A stretch of DNA of 64,000 bases from Warburgia ugandensis (GCA_035236585.1 CP141135.1:59912690-59976689), one strand, 5' to 3'; positions 43,370 through 54,800 are shown, numbered from the stretch's first letter. Numbers and translations are program-made. Notes: generated from the letters alone by a model not told the origin.

Positions 43370-44917
43370 GCATTTTTGGAAAATTATATAAGGGTGGAAT
43401 ATGCAACACTAGATGCAGGCATGACAGCCATGCTACTTCATCCTATATGTATAAAGATTAATAGAAACTAGAAAAAAGAAAGATAAGAACCTAAATTGTG
43501 CCGATGCCTAAGCTTATAGGTGTCAAAACCAATTCCACACAGACAAACAAATTGAACCTGGCAATCACCAGGGCCTTCTAGATCTACTCATCCATCATAG
43601 GAATTTAGAGATTGCTAATGTTCTTATGCGTACATATCAAAGTTGTTAAGATTGAGAGTTGAAGCATTGCGCACGAACACATCTGGGTCTCTCGAGATTT
43701 GCAGTTTAAGGAATTGAAATCCATAAGGGCCCAACTTACACACTAAATGCAAGTGGTTAATGAAAGCAAAATTAATTATACCCAAATCGTAATCCTGGTC
43801 TCTCAAATTAATACAGGGAAATTGAAATCTAAAAGGCCAGAACTGCAGACAAAGTTCAATATGCGTGTTCCAAATTTTGAAGTTCTTGTGGAAATTGACA
43901 TCTAGAAGGCCAAAATTGCACACAAAATTCAATCTGGGTATCTATCCAAGCGCATCCTTTACAAACAAAAGGAACCCAAGAGACAGAGAGAGATTACCGT
44001 GCCAAGATCGAATTCCAAACAACCTTCCTGTTTGCTCCTCAGATTTCTTGCCGTTTAAATTGAAAAACTTCCCAACCCCAGATAATCTGCCCGTTGGTTC
44101 TAAATTTACTCTGTTCTATTTACTTGATTTGCATGAAGAGGCGGCTGGGTGTGACATGGCTAAAAGGGGAAACGAATTACCAGTTAATGCAGAAAGGTGA
44201 CAGTACCAGTTGGACATACACGAGAAAGGAAGAAGTTTCCAACACAGAAAGAAAAGCGAATTCTCTCAAGTCTCTCTCTCTCTTTCGGAAAAGGGTGAGA
44301 AAATGCATCGGCTGGCCTCGCTACTTTCTAGTAACTATTGATGATGATGCATCATGCACTGGCTTTTTACAAGGAAGAAAGCTGATATTATATCAGGGGC
44401 ACCTTTTTGTTAATGACACTCCATAATTGTTAACGGCTTTACATATTTGCGGTTTACGGTCAAACCGAAAGAGAGACGCTTATTCAGAACGCAACTTGGA
44501 CACATGGGGCATCTAATAAAATAATCCCACTGTTTTCTAGATTTAAGACTGTTAATCTGTATGTTTTGGAGGCCCACCTACTCAGTTTATATGCAATTCA
44601 TGGAAGTGAGCCCTGCCATTCTGGCATAGGATATTTTCCTGGAAGATCTAGGCCTTTTATCATATGATCTGTAAGAAATCAATGCCTTCAGATGATTCTA
44701 ATCACTTCTTTTAGGTGTTGCAAATTCTTTTACAAAATTGGTTGGTCTAGACTTTCGACTTAGAGAAACATAGGCTAAAAGAATCGAATGGACATAAAAT
44801 TTTGCATCTATCTAGCTGTTGAAGACCTTCCCAACCAGATCAATGGATTAGGAAGGTAAGATGGTCCAAACCCATATGTGGGAGCTGTTTTTCATGGGAA
44901 TATGGATTAACTTCAAT

Positions 44918-45432
44918 TACAGCTTACTCCATGATTCTTATTCTCCTTGCAAAAAGCCCAATAGATAAAAAAAATAATAATTCTATCTATGTTTAAGGCT
45001 GCAAATAGCATGACAAAACTCACAGATTTCATGACCCTGTATTCGAGGGTAAGTAGGAACCATCTCGACTCCAACTTTACTGTCCACAAACCAAACACTG
45101 CTCGCAGGAATCAATCCGTGGAAGCTGGAAATATCAACAGCATCACCAAGTCGGTGATTTTCCGTATCTCAAGAAAATGGAGGTTCAACTGAACTTGCTA
45201 ATGCTATTGATATTTCCAGCTTCTAAGGGTTGATTCCTGTGACCAGTGTTTAATTTGTGGATAGTAGAGTTGGAATCGAGATGGTTCCCACTTGCCCTTA
45301 AACATAGAGCCATGGATAGTGAGTTTTTACATGCCATTTCCCGCCTTAAACATAGATAACGGTATTTTGAACTGCTTTATCTGCGAGGCTGCTTGCAGGG
45401 GGAATAAGAATCATGGACTAAGCTGTTCTGGA
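44918..45432. repeat. Long inverted repeat, arms about 230 bp
   Basis: Left arm 44918-45143 and right arm 45201-45432 are imperfect reverse complements (for example CTCCATGATTCTTATTC against GAATAAGAATCATGGAC, and GAAGCTGGAAATATCAACAG against CTATTGATATTTCCAGCTTC), with a 57-bp spacer. The right arm abuts the L1-type LINE fragment. Confidence 0.88.
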
Positions 45433-45439
45433 ATTTGGT

Positions 45440-47214
45440 TCATCTGCCACGGCAAACTGTATAATGGCAGCGGCTCCAATTCCTCATCTACACTGAAAGA
45501 TTGCAGAAAGCTTTTCTCTGGAGGTCATCTGCAGAAGAAGGTAAGAAAAACCATTATTGGGTACGGTGGAAACGAGTGACAAAGAGCAAGCTTCATGGGG
45601 ATCTTGTCCTTAGAGACCCTGTCCTACTTGATAAAGCATTCAAGATGAAATTAGGCTGGTATATCCTCTCTAAGCCAGATTCTATTTGGGTTGCTCTTAT
45701 TAAATCAAAATATCTAAGAAACTTCTCGCTTTTCAATGCAAAAAGGACTTTCTTCTGCATGTAATCTGGTCTGAAATTCTTAAATGCAGAGAACTCTCTT
45801 CAGAAGGGAGTGAGATGGAGTATTGGCAGAGGGAATAAGGCTTCACTGCGGTAAGATAACTGGACTGGAATTGGCCCACTTATTGATCATATTGCCTTGT
45901 CTTTTGTCTTCATCTTTGTGGATCTTCAGGGGAAGTTCGTGATATCATAAGGGGAGAGCTGTGGGATTTCTCAAACATAAGTTTCTAAAAAGATGATATC
46001 AGAAATTTTATTTCTCAAATTCAAGTTTTCCCTCACTTGGAGGACAAGTTGATTTGGATGCCTTCTTAATATGGAGAATTTTCGATTAAATCGGCATACT
46101 CAATGATGACTGAACCGTACTGGGATAATCACAATATGTGGAAGCGTACATGGTCAGCCATGCTTCAACATGAAGTGAAGCATCTCTTACGGCAGCTAGC
46201 ACTCAAAAGCCTGCACACCTGAAATAATCTATCTTGGTTAAACATTGACCAGAAGCGTTGTTCATTTTGCGGTAATCCGACTGAAACAACAGTCGATTTA
46301 TTCTTATCCTGCCCAAATATTGTTCCATTGGGGAAGGAGGCATGCAAAGAGCTTTAAATCATATGTTTGACACAATTAAGGAGCAATTGAGAATTGGATT
46401 TGTGTAGGGAACAAGAAATATAGATGAAAAAAAAAATTCTTATTACTGTAGCAAATGCTCGATGGGTGACACAGCCTGTACAGAAAGAAAAAATGTGGTG
46501 AATAGGAATTCAGTTGATGGGAGAGCACTCTTTAGGTATTCAAATTGTGTTCATTATATAAATCAGAGGATTGAGATGTTCTGAAAAATTGGAAACAATT
46601 GCATATCATTAAGCCTTCAAAAGAGTTTATTCTTATAAAATGGATTCCACCCAAGACTGATCTTGTTCATCTCTGTTTTGATGGGCTATCGCTTGGAGTT
46701 CCTGGCCATGCTAGTGCTGGGTGTGCTTTAAGAGATCGCCGAAGGAATGTCATCGCATGTTTCAGCACATACTTGGCAAGAAAACGAACAATGAAGCCGA
46801 ATGGCTTGTACTGTTCTATGGTTTAAAACTTGCTACTGACTTGGGCATTAACAAGTTGCAGGTATGTGGAGATGCAAAATCACTGATCAACATCATGCAG
46901 AAAGGATCGACTTCAGTGTGGAAGGTTCACCAAATTGTGCTGGATTGCTGAAGGATGATGATGAAGTTTCAAGAAGGGAGCATCATACACAGCTACAGTC
47001 AAGGAAATGAAGTCGTTAATTATTTGGATACAGGAGCTTCTGCAATTCAATCTTCTGGGTGCTTGAAAGATCATCCCCCCTAGTTTTTGACATATACTTT
47101 ATTTCATGAAGTACTAGGAATATTGGGGGAAAGAAAATATAGTTAATGGACTGTTTGCTTTTCTGTTTTATTTTAATGAATAAATCTTCGTTTTGACAGA
47201 AAAAAAAAAAAAAA
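45440..47214 (+). mobile_element. L1-type LINE 3' fragment
   Basis: Coding remnants in changing frames: KAFLWRSSAEEGKKNHYWVR, then HGDLVLRDPVLLDKAFKMKL and SIWVALIKSKYLRN (end of the reverse-transcriptase region). A zinc-binding RT segment follows (SFCGNPTETTVDLFLSCPN) and then an RNase-H-like domain (46599-46951). It ends in an A-rich tail at 47200-47214. Many stops; 5'-truncated near the inverted repeat. Confidence 0.82.
46599..46951 (+). pseudogene. LINE RNase H-like domain remnant
   Basis: Two overlapping frames give LCFDGLSLGVPGHASAGCAL, then GLKLATDLGINKLQVCGDAK and SLINIMQK, the DG..GNPG-like and E/D pattern of plant L1 RNase H domains. A frameshift near 46790 separates them. Confidence 0.75.
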
Positions 47215-47369
47215 GAACAAAGAAAAGCTCATGGAAGTTATTTAGGATCTAGGAAGGGTGCAACTTATTCCGATTCGAGGGCATTTTTCAATGTTAAGAT
47301 TCATTGACCAAAGCAGACAGAACAAAGTCTTGCTAAATTCCATTTTATTCTTTTAGAAAATGAACACCA

Positions 47370-47453
47370 AAGTCAGTCTAACACACAGGATTTTGAGAAG
47401 GAGCAGACCACAAGTCAGTCTAACACACAGGATTTTGAGAAGGAGCAGATCAC
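47370..47453. repeat. 42-bp tandem duplication at the edge of a SINE
   Basis: The segment starting AAGTCAGTCTAACACACAGG at 47370 repeats at 47412 with one substitution (accac to atcac). It includes the 3' part of the minus-strand SINE and its target sequence. Confidence 0.85.
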
Positions 47454-47563
47454 AAAGCATGCAGCTTTATCTTGCATTTTACAAGAGATTGTTTCCTTAT
47501 CTTGAACTCGTAACCTCCAGATCACATGGCTACAACTTAGTTGTTGTGCCAAGACTCCCCTTC
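47429..47563 (-). mobile_element. Au-type SINE, 3'-shortened
   Basis: On the plus strand: GAGAAGGAGCAGATCACAAA, TATCTTGCATTTTACAAGAG, TGAACTCGTAACCTCCAGATC, GTGCCAAGACTCCCC. Flanks agtctaacacacag (47415-47428) and agtctaacatacac (47564-47577) are a probable target duplication. Confidence 0.78.
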
Positions 47564-47757
47564 TAGTCTAACATACACACCTTCCATCAAATAAACGATA
47601 GTTTTACAGCTTAACAGAACGACAGGGCTCGTCGACACCCACTTGATCACGATACAATACAAACATTCGTGATAAACATCGGAAGAGAACCGTCCAAACA
47701 TTGAATAATATTAATTTATTATTCAGTAATTAAATGTCTGCATATAATACACTAAAA

Positions 47758-47795
47758 TGACCGACCCTAATCGAGATAAGGTCTTGATAATGACG
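47758..47795 (+). mobile_element. 38-bp RTE LINE tail insertion with perfect TSD
   Basis: The insert reads TGACCGACCCTAATCGAGAT then AAGGTCTTGATAATGACG, the extreme 3' end of the RTE. It is flanked by identical 16-bp repeats atataatacactaaaa (47742-47757 and 47796-47811). Confidence 0.92.
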
Positions 47796-47811
47796 ATATA
47801 ATACACTAAAA

Positions 47812-48377
47812 AGGCAGACACAACCGACCATCCAGCTAACTTGTCAGCTGGCCACTAGATTACCTTTCTATAAACATAGACATGCAAAAAGGAAACATTC
47901 ACGAATGAATTGAGAAGAATACGTTGGCATTCACTCTTCATTTGAAGAGTCAACCACGACTTGATCATTTTCCCCTCCACTAGAAGTTAATGGTTGCATG
48001 ACCTTGACTACGATCTGAGTTCAAAGCCAAAGGAGAGATAACGTGCTCATTGTTGGTCCTCCGGCTCATGGTACATGCAAAATAAGGAAAAAAGTAACAC
48101 ATAAAATTATGGATTTGCAGTAGCATTGAAAAGTTTAATAGGGATCTGGAGATACATGAATATTACTTCTTTGCTAGAGCTGAACATTATTCATTTGATT
48201 CAGAAGAGAAGAAATACCAATTTTGTTCAACTCATTTTTGACCTTATGTGAGAGTATAGAGAGCAAAATACTGCTACTCTACCTTGTGGGGCTTTCAAGA
48301 TGACAAAAGCTCTCTTAGGACTGTCCTTTTGCAATGTCTAGTGCATGTGAATGAAACTTTTGGATTTGCCTCTTTAA
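47812..48377. other. Intergenic, nothing assigned
   Basis: A/T-rich sequence with no coding or repeat signal that I can name. Confidence 0.5.
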
Positions 48378-48840
48378 TTAGGGGTGGCAAAACATGACAC
48401 AACACAATAACACAACTCGAACCTGACATGGATTTAGCGGGTTAGGGCTGAGTCTTATCATGTTTGGGTCAATCAATATTGACCCGTCATGCTGACCTGT
48501 TTGACATGTGACCTATTAATTCGTCGTGTTGACCTATCTAACCCGCAAGATGTTAACCAATTGGGTAGAAAATATATGACAGTTCATCAGAAACAATCAT
48601 ATATTACTATAGTAATATAGGATGGTTCATAAAAAACCATCCTATATTAGTTATTTTACATTTATTTAATTGTGTTACACGAGTGGTGTTGTATCAACTC
48701 GTTTAATAATTGTGTCGTATTCGAGGCATGGATTCTTGACACGATTATTAAGCGGGTCATGTTCGTGTCGACCCATATACTATAATGGGTTAGTCTCAAC
48801 ACGACAGGAACATGATCCACCAACCTGAATTGCCAGGCCT
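48378..48840. mobile_element. hAT-like non-autonomous DNA element
   Basis: Starts TAGGGGTGGCAA and ends TTGCCAGGCCTA, an imperfect terminal inverted repeat of the widespread AGGGGTGGCAA type. It has CTTTAATT just outside both ends and interior ACACGA/GACCC motifs in both orientations. A 14-bp perfect hairpin lies at 48614-48648. Confidence 0.75.
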
Positions 48841-49113
48841 ACTTTAATTTGTGAATGAACTTTGTTTTCTAGACTATTTTTCTTTCATTAATTGATGACT
48901 CCTTTGTGTTACACAAGTGGTGTTGTATTCGAGGCATAGATTCTTGACATGATTATTAAGCGAGTTATGTTCATGTTGACCCATATACTATAATGGGTTA
49001 GCCTCAACATGACACGAACATGATCCGCCAACCCGAATTGCTAGGCCTACTTTAATTTGTGAATGAACTTTGTTTTCTAGACTATTTTTCTTTCATTAAT
49101 TGATGACTCCTTT
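48672..49113. repeat. Tandem duplication crossing the end of the hAT-like element
   Basis: Unit 1 (48672-48905, 234 bp) and unit 2 (48906-49113, 208 bp) both run from GTGTTACAC(G/A)AGTGGTGTTG to TTGATGACTCCTTT. They include the element's right end plus about 65 bp of flank. Unit 2 lacks 26 bp (caactcgtttaa...). Confidence 0.9.
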
Positions 49114-49494
49114 GTATGGGATGTCCTACTTTATTTTTTTTTTATCATAAATAAAAATTTCTTATTATCACATGTCAGTCTCTTGAAATGATATTATTGT
49201 TTACTGGCATATTTCATATTTTATTTACATGGTTGGATGTACTCCTACCTTTTTGTTTCTGAATAGAAGAGGACAACTTGTGTGAGAAAAAATGACTTTT
49301 GGTTGATCATTTCAAATCATCTTTGGGATTCTATCATCATAAAAAGGGAAAGATTGTTGACCCAAGCCTCCTTATTTTGATGACAATAAAACTAAAGAAA
49401 TATCTTTCTAACTTGTTTAGTATGTACACTAAATCATACAGTAGTTTAGAGACAAAATGAAAAGAATTGTGCAAGTTTTTATTCAAAAGAATAA
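49114..49494. other. Intergenic, nothing assigned
   Basis: A/T-rich sequence without recognised features. Confidence 0.5.
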
Positions 49495-49557
49495 AGGGCA
49501 GCCCCCATGCACAAAGCACCCACATATACAGGTCCGGGGAAGGAGCAGACCACAAGT
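49495..49557 (-). mobile_element. Au-type SINE fragment
   Basis: 3' end only: AAAGGGCAGCCCCCATGCAC, GGTCCGGGGAAGGAGCAGAC, CACAAG. Head missing. Confidence 0.75.
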
Positions 49558-49896
49558 CGACCAAGTTTAAAACAAAGTGGTTTCAATTCTAGGTTGAAAA
49601 TGAAGTCTGCTGAGCTTGATGATCAGCTTACTGCCCTTCAAAATGATTTTCATGGATTTACTGTGTATAAGATCTAGTCGGCTACCCAAAGACAATAAGG
49701 CGACTAGACAAGGGAGACAACGGACAGTTTTGTCATTTTCAAATTGAAATCTTGTCTTCCCAGTGCTAGTTGGTCTCCAATAGATCTATATACAAGGTCA
49801 CTATACCTTGAAGCTGTCTAAAAGATTAAAACAAGAAACTAAACATTAAATTAAAAGGCATTCATAGGCAGGAGCTTCGTTTATATATATTATTGA

Positions 49897-50070
49897 AGGA
49901 GAGCCTTGGCGCAAGGGTAGACTTGTCTTCTTGTGATCTTGAGGTCACGAGTTCAAGGCATGAAAACAGCTTCTTGAAAAATGCAAGGTAAAACTATGTA
50001 TTATTGACTCTTGTAGTCTGCTCCTTTCCCGAACCCTGCAAACGTGAGAGCTTTATGCAATGGGGCCATA
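49897..50070 (+). mobile_element. Au-type SINE
   Basis: From GAGAGCCTTGGCGCAAGGG through GGTCACGAGTTCAAGGC to GCTTTATGCAATGGGGCC. Moderately diverged, full length. Confidence 0.82.
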
Positions 50071-50299
50071 TGATTTGAATTATTATAGGGTATGCAAGCC
50101 TAGTAAGGACAAAGATGGAAGGATTACACCAACTAGACGATATTAATTTCGCAATTAAGAATTCCTAGCGGTTCTCATTCAACTTGAAAAAGCTCAACAT
50201 ATCTGCAATGAAAATGCTTGATTCATGTAAATTTGGTTCCAGTCTCACCTATTACAAGATCTACAAGATAAGAAATTTCTCTCTCTCACACACTCTCTC

Positions 50300-50447
50300 T
50301 CATGTGCATGAAGCTCCCATATATGCAAGGTACAGGGAGGAGGGGTACCACAAAAGACTTATGGTATACTGCCTTACCTTGTATTTTACAAGTGACTGTT
50401 TTTGCAACTCGAACCTGTGATATCCAGCTATTGCGCCAAGGGCCCCT
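50300..50447 (-). mobile_element. Au-type SINE, diverged
   Basis: On the plus strand: GCATGAAGCTCCCATATATG, GCCTTACCTTGTATTTTAC, CTCGAACCTGTGATATCC, GCGCCAAGGGCCCC. Confidence 0.78.
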
Positions 50448-50474
50448 TTCAATAAGGAATGATTAAGTTGTGCA

Positions 50475-50545
50475 GGTTCTCTTGAAAAAATGCAAGATAA
50501 GGTTGTATGCTGTAGATCTTATATGATTTGTCAGCAGACATCAAT
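50475..50545 (+). mobile_element. Au-type SINE relic
   Basis: Only the middle is readable: TTCTCTTGAAAAAATGCAAG, ATAAGGTTGTATGCTGTAGA, then TCTTATATGATTTG. Confidence 0.5.
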
Positions 50546-51208
50546 AAGGAATAGTCCATTATTATAAGTACAATCTGATATTGCCAACTAATCACCAAAA
50601 AAAAAAGAAAACAAGGCACTGGATGCTATATTTTTATATAAGCCACTTTTAAGTAATAACTAATTATCAACAATTAGTCATCAACAAATATGATTTCCCC
50701 AATTTTTAAAATTTTGACCGGTCCATGGATATCTGGCATGGCGCATAGCTTTCAACTCCTCTAAGTTACCTACACCCCAAAGGAAGTCACTCAGACATGA
50801 CGCTTTTGTGGTTTAAATCCCGACCAGAGATATTTAAAAATGAGAAAAAATATTCAATGATTAAAATCATCCTATTGGCTTATTTTTCATGAGTAGGTCA
50901 AATGTGGGGTCCTAAACATGAACAGCTTAGAATGTTAAGTTTAGGGGAACCAAAATGGTTGATAGCAATGTAAAGTTGCTTTGGGTGTAAACAAAGTTCA
51001 CAATGTGGGCCCAAATTGCAAATTACGCATACCTTTTGATCGTCAAGTAGGTAAAATCTCTCTTCTTTTTTTTCTTTTTTCTTTTTTTGAGATATGGCCC
51101 AGAAGATGAACGGCTCAGATCACCAATTTACTGGGCCCATACATTTGACGCATGTCAATGACAATTAGCTTTGATATTGAAAGCCACTTGACGACGTTTT
51201 TCAAGCCT
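50546..51208. other. Intergenic, nothing assigned
   Basis: No coding or repeat signal beyond short A/T runs. Confidence 0.5.
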
Positions 51209-51375
51209 TAGGGCAGCCCAAGTGCATGTAGTTCCTGGAGAAGAGGCAGATCACAAAGATTGCTAGTACACAACCTTACTGTGCATTTTACAAGAGGCTA
51301 TTTTCATATCTTAAACTCGCAACCTCAAGGTCACATAATGACAACTCTACTGTAGTGGCAAGGCCCGACTCCTTA
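51209..51375 (-). mobile_element. Au-type SINE
   Basis: On the plus strand: AGGGCAGCCCAAGTGCATG, ACCTTACTGTGCATTTTAC, AACCTCAAGGTCACATAATG, GTGGCAAGGCCC. Diverged, nearly full length, no clear target duplication. Confidence 0.8.
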
Positions 51376-51442
51376 CATAATGATACTCCATTTGGAGTGG
51401 CTTGAAGTTTAGTTAGCTATGCACCATCAAAAAGAAGTCCAT

Positions 51443-51628
51443 AAAAAAGGGCAGCCCCGGTGCCCGAAGCTCCTGCCTATGCGGGATTCGGGGAAGGGGC
51501 GGGCCATAAGGGCTTATAGTACGCAGTCTTATCTTGTATTTTTGCAAGAGACTGTTTCTACGCCTTGAACCTGTGATCTTAAGGTCACATGACAACAACT
51601 TTTACTGTTGCACCAAGGCTACCTTTCT
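51443..51628 (-). mobile_element. Au-type SINE with TSD
   Basis: Full length (AAAGGGCAGCCCCGGTGCCC to CACCAAGGCTACC on the plus strand). Flanks atcaaaaagaagtccat (51426-51442) and atcacaaagaagtccac (51629-51645) differ at two bases. Confidence 0.88.
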
Positions 51629-52278
51629 ATCACAAAGAAGTCCACGAATACATGAAATTCTGAAATTCATGGGACGCCCTGTCAAAATTAAGCTTGAGCA
51701 TTTCTGGAGGAGGTGGACACCACCTTAGTTTATAATCTTGTTTAGTGATTTGATGAAATGAAACACATCCCATTCTCTGTATACCTCCTGAAAAGAAAAT
51801 TCCTTCCAAGTATTTTGCCTTTGAAGCTCAAAAACGGGCATTCCTCTTGATGTTTTCCATGATCACCATCAGGTGAGTCTGTCTTCCTCAAAAGCGTTTG
51901 TAACTCCTCTCTCCAAAGGCTCCAAAATGTAACAATGGCAGCCAGATGCCACAACAACCTAATTTCTTCTTTTGGTTTCTGAAAAACCCATTGAGCCATC
52001 AGCTCATGAGGGCGATGAGGTAAAACTCAAATGACCTTGAACATCTTGAAAACATAATGCCAAATGGAGACAGTAACAGGAAAATGAAGCATAATATGCC
52101 TCAGATCTTTGTTCTCCGAGGAGTAGAAGTAATAGAAAGATGGGCCTCCCATCTTCTTCTGTGCAGGTCACCAAAAGTAAGAGGTTTTTCTCTAGACATT
52201 ATCCAATTAAAGAATTAATCATGAGAGGAAATGTCTTACACCAAATGAACTTGGCAACATGACCCCTATCATTTCTTT

Positions 52279-52460
52279 GAAGGGGAGCCTTCGTGCAACG
52301 GTAAAAGTTGTCGTCATGTGATCTTAAGGTCACAAGTTCAAGGCGTAGAATCAGCCTCTTGCAAAATGCAAGGTAAGGGTGCCTGCTATAGGCCCTTGTG
52401 GTCTGCCCCTTCTCTGGACCCTACATAGGCAGAAGCTTGGTGCAGCAGGCTGCCCTTACT
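52279..52460 (+). mobile_element. Au-type SINE inside L1 remnant, with TSD
   Basis: GGGGAGCCTTCGTGCAACGG to GGCTGCCCTTA. Perfect 14-bp flanks cctatcatttcttt (52265-52278 and 52461-52474). Removing the insert rejoins the LINE reading LLREE/RND to GHVAKFIW. Confidence 0.92.
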
Positions 52461-52746
52461 CCTATCATTTCTTTCCCTAAGCAACTCATATGTTGCTTTG
52501 ACAAAAAACTTTCCACTTTCAGGTTTCCAACATAGAAGATCATATTTCTACTGGTTAAAAACCTTGAATTGCAATAGCTGGATAAGCCTAGTGATCTCTT
52601 CTTCTTCAAAATGGAAAAGATTCCTTCTTATTTGGAAAGTCCAAATAACAGAATTATCCACCACAGTGTAGAAGTCAACCACATTTGCTATCATCTTAAT
52701 AAAGCTCTCATAAAATTGTTTTGGGACATCTATCATTACGCCAAAC

Positions 52747-52930
52747 ACAAGGGGAGCCTTGGCGCAATGGTAAAAGTTGTCGTTCTGTGACCTTGAGGTC
52801 ACGAATTCAAGGTGTGGAAATAGCCTCTTACAAATGCAAGGTAAGGCTGTGTGCTTTAGGCTCTTGTGGTCTGCCCCTTCCCTAGACCTTGCATAGGTGG
52901 GAGCTTCGTGCACCTGGGCTGCCCTTTTTT
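52747..52930 (+). mobile_element. Au-type SINE inside L1 remnant, with TSD
   Basis: Full length, GGGGAGCCTTGGCGCAATGG to GGGCTGCCCTTTTTT. Flanks atcattacgccaaac (52732-52746) and atcattgcgcaaaac (52931-52945). Confidence 0.9.
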
Positions 52931-53454
52931 ATCATTGCGCAAAACGTCCTCCCCAAATCTGGCTATGTTGCCTCTTCTTACAAAGATGGAAGTATTGTTT
53001 GAGAAGGCTTATATGTCTTTCCAAGTACAAGATTCCAAGTCCCTTCTTGCTCCTAGCCTCCACAACCACTTTAACAGGAGCTCTATTCACAGTTCTAATA
53101 TCCTTTAAGATCAACTACTCTTTCACATATCCAAGACCCTGTAAGAGTGAAACTCGTTAACAAAAGCACAAACATCTTCTTTTACAAGAAACACTTTAAT
53201 ATAGAAAGCATCGGGTCTAGCAGTTTTCTTACCTTGGCACTGAAACACTGCATTAAAGATTTCTCTCTAAGAAGATACAACATCAAACTGGCCTCTATTT
53301 TCATCTGAAATGCCCTAATAATGCTCTAACTATTTTGTTTAATTTTTAACATAGTAGAAAGCACTCTTACCTTATCTTACCACAACACATGTAAAACTGG
53401 ATTGGCCATGTAGCAAAAGCTACATTGTGATACTCGACCGCTGTGCTAGAGTGT

Positions 53455-54800
53455 GAACTTAGGATGGTTTGGAGAGCTCCAACAGAAAAGATTTTAACAA
53501 GGTAGACACAGTAGACTCCATGAGAACGATGATCATTTGTACAACTAGCCCAGTTCGCATCTGAGAGAGCATGAATGCGACAGAAGGAGAGGACTGGATT
53601 AAGATGTCATGTTGATAAGAACCTTCGATGTAACAGAGAATGTGTTTCACAGCCGTCAGATAAATCGGTTGAACCAAAAATTGGCAAACCTTGTTGACGG
53701 CATATGGTAAATATGGATGAGTAATAGTAAGATATTGGAGTGCCCAACAATTTGTCGATAAAGAGTACCATCTTTAAGTGGTTCACCAACAAACTTGGAC
53801 AGGTTAGTGGAGGGAGATATGGGTGTAGAAATGGGCTTACTGTCAAGCATATTGCAAAGGAGATCAAGAGCATACTGAGATTGGCAGAGGAGAAGGCCAT
53901 TACGACATTTATATACCTCAATGCCAAGGAAATAATCGAGATTTCCAAGATCTTTAATGGTAAAAGCATCACCCAAGCCTCGAATTAGAGTTTGAATGGT
54001 TCGACTAGAAGGGAAGACTTGGCACAAATATAGAGTTGTTGTCGTGTGACCTTGAGGTCACGTGTTCTTGCAAATATGCAAGGCAAAGCTGCATACTATT
54101 GACCCTTTATGGTCCGCCTCTTCCACGAATCCTGCACATGCAGGAGGTTTGTGCACCCGGCTTCCTTTTTATACTAGAGTCAAAGTGATCTCCTCCTTGA
54201 TTGTCGAAAAAATAAGTAGTTGTCAGCAGATGATAACCTGAAACTAAGAGAGAGACAAGATGAATGCTGAGTCATTGACACCATGCCATGGGAGCCTACT
54301 TCAGTTCATAAATAGACTTCGTGAGCTTACAAACATAATTAGGATGTAGAGGATCAATGAAGCCAGGAGGGTGTGCTAAATACCACAAAAAAATTCAAGC
54401 TATAGAATGGGCCAAGAGTGAGAAACTGTTAGACTAAGAACCAGTCTAATTGTAGTGGGCTTAACAATAGGACTGAAGGTCTCATCAAAGGCAATCCCAG
54501 GTTGTTGATTAAAGCCCTCTGCCACAGGATGGACTTTGTGTCTTCCAATTGATCCATTGGCACAGGTTGTACGTTTGAAACCCCATTTACACCCTACTAA
54601 ATTCTAACTGGATGAATAACGAACAAGTGTCCTGGTCCCATTTTGCATGAAAAATGCATTAATCTCATCACTAATTGCTAAACGCCACTGACGGATCTCC
54701 CAAGCTTGAGAGAAACATGTTGTTTCTGAAGGAACGCCCACTAAATGAGATCGAGCATATTTGGACTCTAAGAGGGCTTTGGGTTTAAAATGTTATCCTT
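53455..54800 (-). pseudogene. Copia reverse transcriptase and RNase H remnant
   Basis: Readable blocks: TIQTLIRGLGDAFTIKDLGN, LDYFLGIEVYKCRNGLLLCQ, SQYALDLLCNMLDSKPISTP, then [20 protein letters not shown] and [20 protein letters not shown] (RNase H connection). The upstream part is in many frames and a SINE splits it at 54009-54171. Stops and shifts throughout. Confidence 0.85.
54009..54171 (+). mobile_element. Au-type SINE inside copia RT
   Basis: GAAGACTTGGCACAAATATA, CCTTGAGGTCACGTGTTCTTG, GCATACTATTGACCCTTTATG, GTGCACCCGGCTTCC. A small deletion removes sequence after the B box. Confidence 0.82.

Larger units (their letters stand above)
41448..44917. other. Intergenic, no recognised gene
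   Basis: Contains a GT microsatellite and degenerate repeats near 43690-43935 (phrase GGAAATTGAAATCTARAAGGCC, three loose copies). A minus-strand frame at 43369-43094 is described separately. A possible minus-strand splice donor (CTTGGCACG/GTAATC) near 43997 could belong to an untranslated leader of a minus-strand transcript, but nothing proves this. Confidence 0.5.
51740..53280 (-). mobile_element. L1-type LINE remnant interrupted by two SINEs
   Basis: Minus-strand coding traces, upstream to downstream: RTVNRAPVKVVVEARSKKGL (low confidence), IWTFQIRRNLFHFEEEEITR and LIQLLQFK, WKPESGKFFVKATYELL, AKFIWCKTFPLMINSLIG, then LLWHLAAIVTFWSLWREEL. The order and spacing fit the C-terminal part of plant L1 reverse transcriptases. 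SINEs at 52279-52460 and 52747-52930 split the reading. Confidence 0.72.

Noticed and set aside
52747-52830. tRNA-like A and B boxes at this and similar sites
   Set aside because: They are the heads of Au SINEs, with SINE body and target duplications; no complete tRNA cloverleaf is present.
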